Shown here in pieces: positions 62,877 through 64,000 of a stretch of 64,000 nucleotides of DNA (positions are counted from its first letter, which is position 1; each line of letters starts with the position of its first letter). The stretch comes from a gamma proteobacterium HdN1. Lineage in GTDB: Bacteria; Pseudomonadota; Gammaproteobacteria; Pseudomonadales; Ketobacteraceae. The stretch covers positions 1,586,527 through 1,650,526 of the forward strand of contig FP929140.1 of the NCBI GenBank assembly GCA_000198515.1, given 5' to 3'. The notes under the pieces are model-generated. The model did no database searches. It saw only the letters and a program-made list of their open reading frames with translations, and was not told the origin of the DNA. Made by a program: the position numbers and the translations under genes.

Positions 62877-64000
62877 ATGAAGATCCGCTCACAAGTAGGT
62901 ATGGTGCTGAACCTCGATAAATGCATCGGTTGCCACACATGTTCAGTTACATGTAAAAACGTCTGGACGTCCCGCGAAGGTATGGAATATGCGTGGTTCA
63001 ATAACGTAGAAACCAAACCAGGTATCGGCTATCCGAAGGAATGGGAAAATCAGGATAAATGGAAAGGCGGTTGGGTTCGCAATTCCGATGGCAGCATTCG
63101 TCCGCGTATTGGTGGCAAGTTGAAAGTACTTGCCAACATCTTCGCAAATCCAGATCTGCCTTCGATTGATGATTATTACGAGCCGTTCACCTTCGATTAC
63201 CAACATCTTCACACGGCTCCAGAAGCGAAGGCGCAACCCACTGCACGGCCGCGCTCGCTGATTTCTGGCAAGCGTATGGAAAAGATCGAATGGGGCCCGA
63301 ACTGGGAAGAGATTCTTGGCGGCGAATTTTCGAAGCGTTCGAAGGATAAAAACTTCGATAACGTCCAGAAGGAAATCTACGGCCAATTCGAAAACACTTT
63401 CATGATGTATTTGCCGCGTCTGTGCGAACACTGCTTGAACCCAGCATGTGTCGCCTCGTGCCCATCGGGTGCGATTTATAAGCGCGAAGAAGATGGCATC
63501 GTGTTGATTGACCAAGATAAGTGCAGGGGATGGCGGATGTGTATTTCCGGCTGCCCGTACAAAAAGATTTACTACAACTGGAAATCCGGTAAATCCGAGA
63601 AATGCATCTTCTGCTATCCCAGAATCGAAGCGGGACAGCCAACCGTATGTTCGGAAACCTGCGTTGGGCGCATTCGCTACCTCGGTGTGCTGCTTTATGA
63701 CGCGGACCGCATCAAGGAAGTTGCAAGCACTCCGGATACCGGCGATTTGTATGAAAAGCAGCTGGAGATCTTTCTTGACCCCTTTGATCCAAAAATCATT
63801 GAACAGGCAAGAAAAGATGGCGTTTCCGATAACGTGATTGATGCGGCGCAGAAATCCCCCGTTTATAAAATGGCGGTGGACTGGAAATTGGCACTGCCGC
63901 TTCATCCAGAATATCGCACGCTTCCGATGGTGTGGTATGTGCCGCCCTTGAGCCCCATCCAGCAAGCAGCAGATGCAGGGCATGTGAGCGCAGATGGCTG
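62877..64000 (+). CDS. narH: Respiratory nitrate reductase beta subunit, partial
   Basis: The electron-transfer subunit of NarGHI. 374 codons are present and the window ends inside the gene. The first cluster motif CIGCHTCSVTC (Cys16, 19, 22, 26), the second CEHCLNPACVASC, the third CRGWRMCISGC (Trp in place of one Cys, which makes the [3Fe-4S] centre) and CIFC...CSETC are all present as in NarH. GGAG precedes the ATG. narJ and narI would follow outside the window. Confidence 0.97.
   Translation, partial: MKIRSQVGMVLNLDKCIGCHTCSVTCKNVWTSREGMEYAWFNNVETKPGIGYPKEWENQDKWKGGWVRNSDGSIRPRIGGKLKVLANIFANPDLPSIDDYYEPFTFDYQHLHTAPEAKAQPTARPRSLISGKRMEKIEWGPNWEEILGGEFSKRSKDKNFDNVQKEIYGQFENTFMMYLPRLCEHCLNPACVASCPSGAIYKREEDGIVLIDQDKCRGWRMCISGCPYKKIYYNWKSGKSEKCIFCYPRIEAGQPTVCSETCVGRIRYLGVLLYDADRIKEVASTPDTGDLYEKQLEIFLDPFDPKIIEQARKDGVSDNVIDAAQKSPVYKMAVDWKLALPLHPEYRTLPMVWYVPPLSPIQQAADAGHVSADG

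Noticed and set aside
62943-63983. 346-codon antisense open frame over narH
   Set aside because: narH on the plus strand has all its Fe-S motifs; the antisense frame is a by-product of its codon use.

Overview
The window reads as a chromosomal segment of a gammaproteobacterium related to the Pseudomonadales/Oceanospirillales. Evidence: a topA-lexA-psrA-nagZ-hpt-csiV-mfd neighbourhood resembling that of Pseudomonas (from memory), a phasin and a PsrA-type regulator (polyhydroxyalkanoate and fatty-acid physiology), an OpgH glucan synthase, and a NarXL/NarK/NarGH nitrate-respiration block with FNR/ANR-type boxes. No rRNA, tRNA, CRISPR array, integrase or intact insertion sequence was recognised.

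Layout. 1-7 kb: 3' end of opgH, a QEGLA-family putative metallopeptidase, a beta-CASP nuclease with a small Cys-rich partner, a universal stress protein and two unknown envelope proteins. 7-19 kb: housekeeping core of topA, lexA (SOS box), psrA (operator over its own promoter), an L,D-transpeptidase, nagZ, hpt, csiV and mfd. 19-24 kb: phasin, CnoX-like chaperedoxin, two overlapping GGDEF genes (the first frameshifted, the second with a ruined active site) and a sirtuin, followed by a six-unit tandem repeat. 24-30 kb: an operon read leftwards, periplasmic adaptor - RND pump - TetR regulator - TPR protein, with a palindromic operator candidate upstream.

30.2-37.7 kb is an accessory insertion and the most interesting part. 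A C-terminal remnant of an RloB-like defence protein lies next to three consecutive same-strand dynamin-family GTPase genes (556, 1022 and 702 aa). The middle protein carries a C-terminal domain of about 290 residues that looks like a right-handed parallel beta-helix. I infer a multi-dynamin membrane-remodelling or anti-phage system, comparable in outline to the LeoABC dynamins but with an unusual beta-helix fusion.

38-45 kb: ahpC-ahpF with an OxyR-type array upstream of ahpC, a DTW-domain tRNA modification enzyme, an aromatic aminotransferase, a CHASE8-like/HAMP/GGDEF diguanylate cyclase and a HAD phosphatase. 45-52.6 kb: a large lipoprotein with five Cys-rich repeats, a palindromic repeat element, an NTF2-like protein, a group II truncated haemoglobin, a condensation-domain acyltransferase and an SDR. 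52.7-64 kb: narL-narX (leftwards) diverging from narK1-narK2-narG-narH (narH cut by the window end). FNR-type boxes lie before narK1 and before narG, consistent with oxygen- and nitrate-controlled anaerobic respiration.
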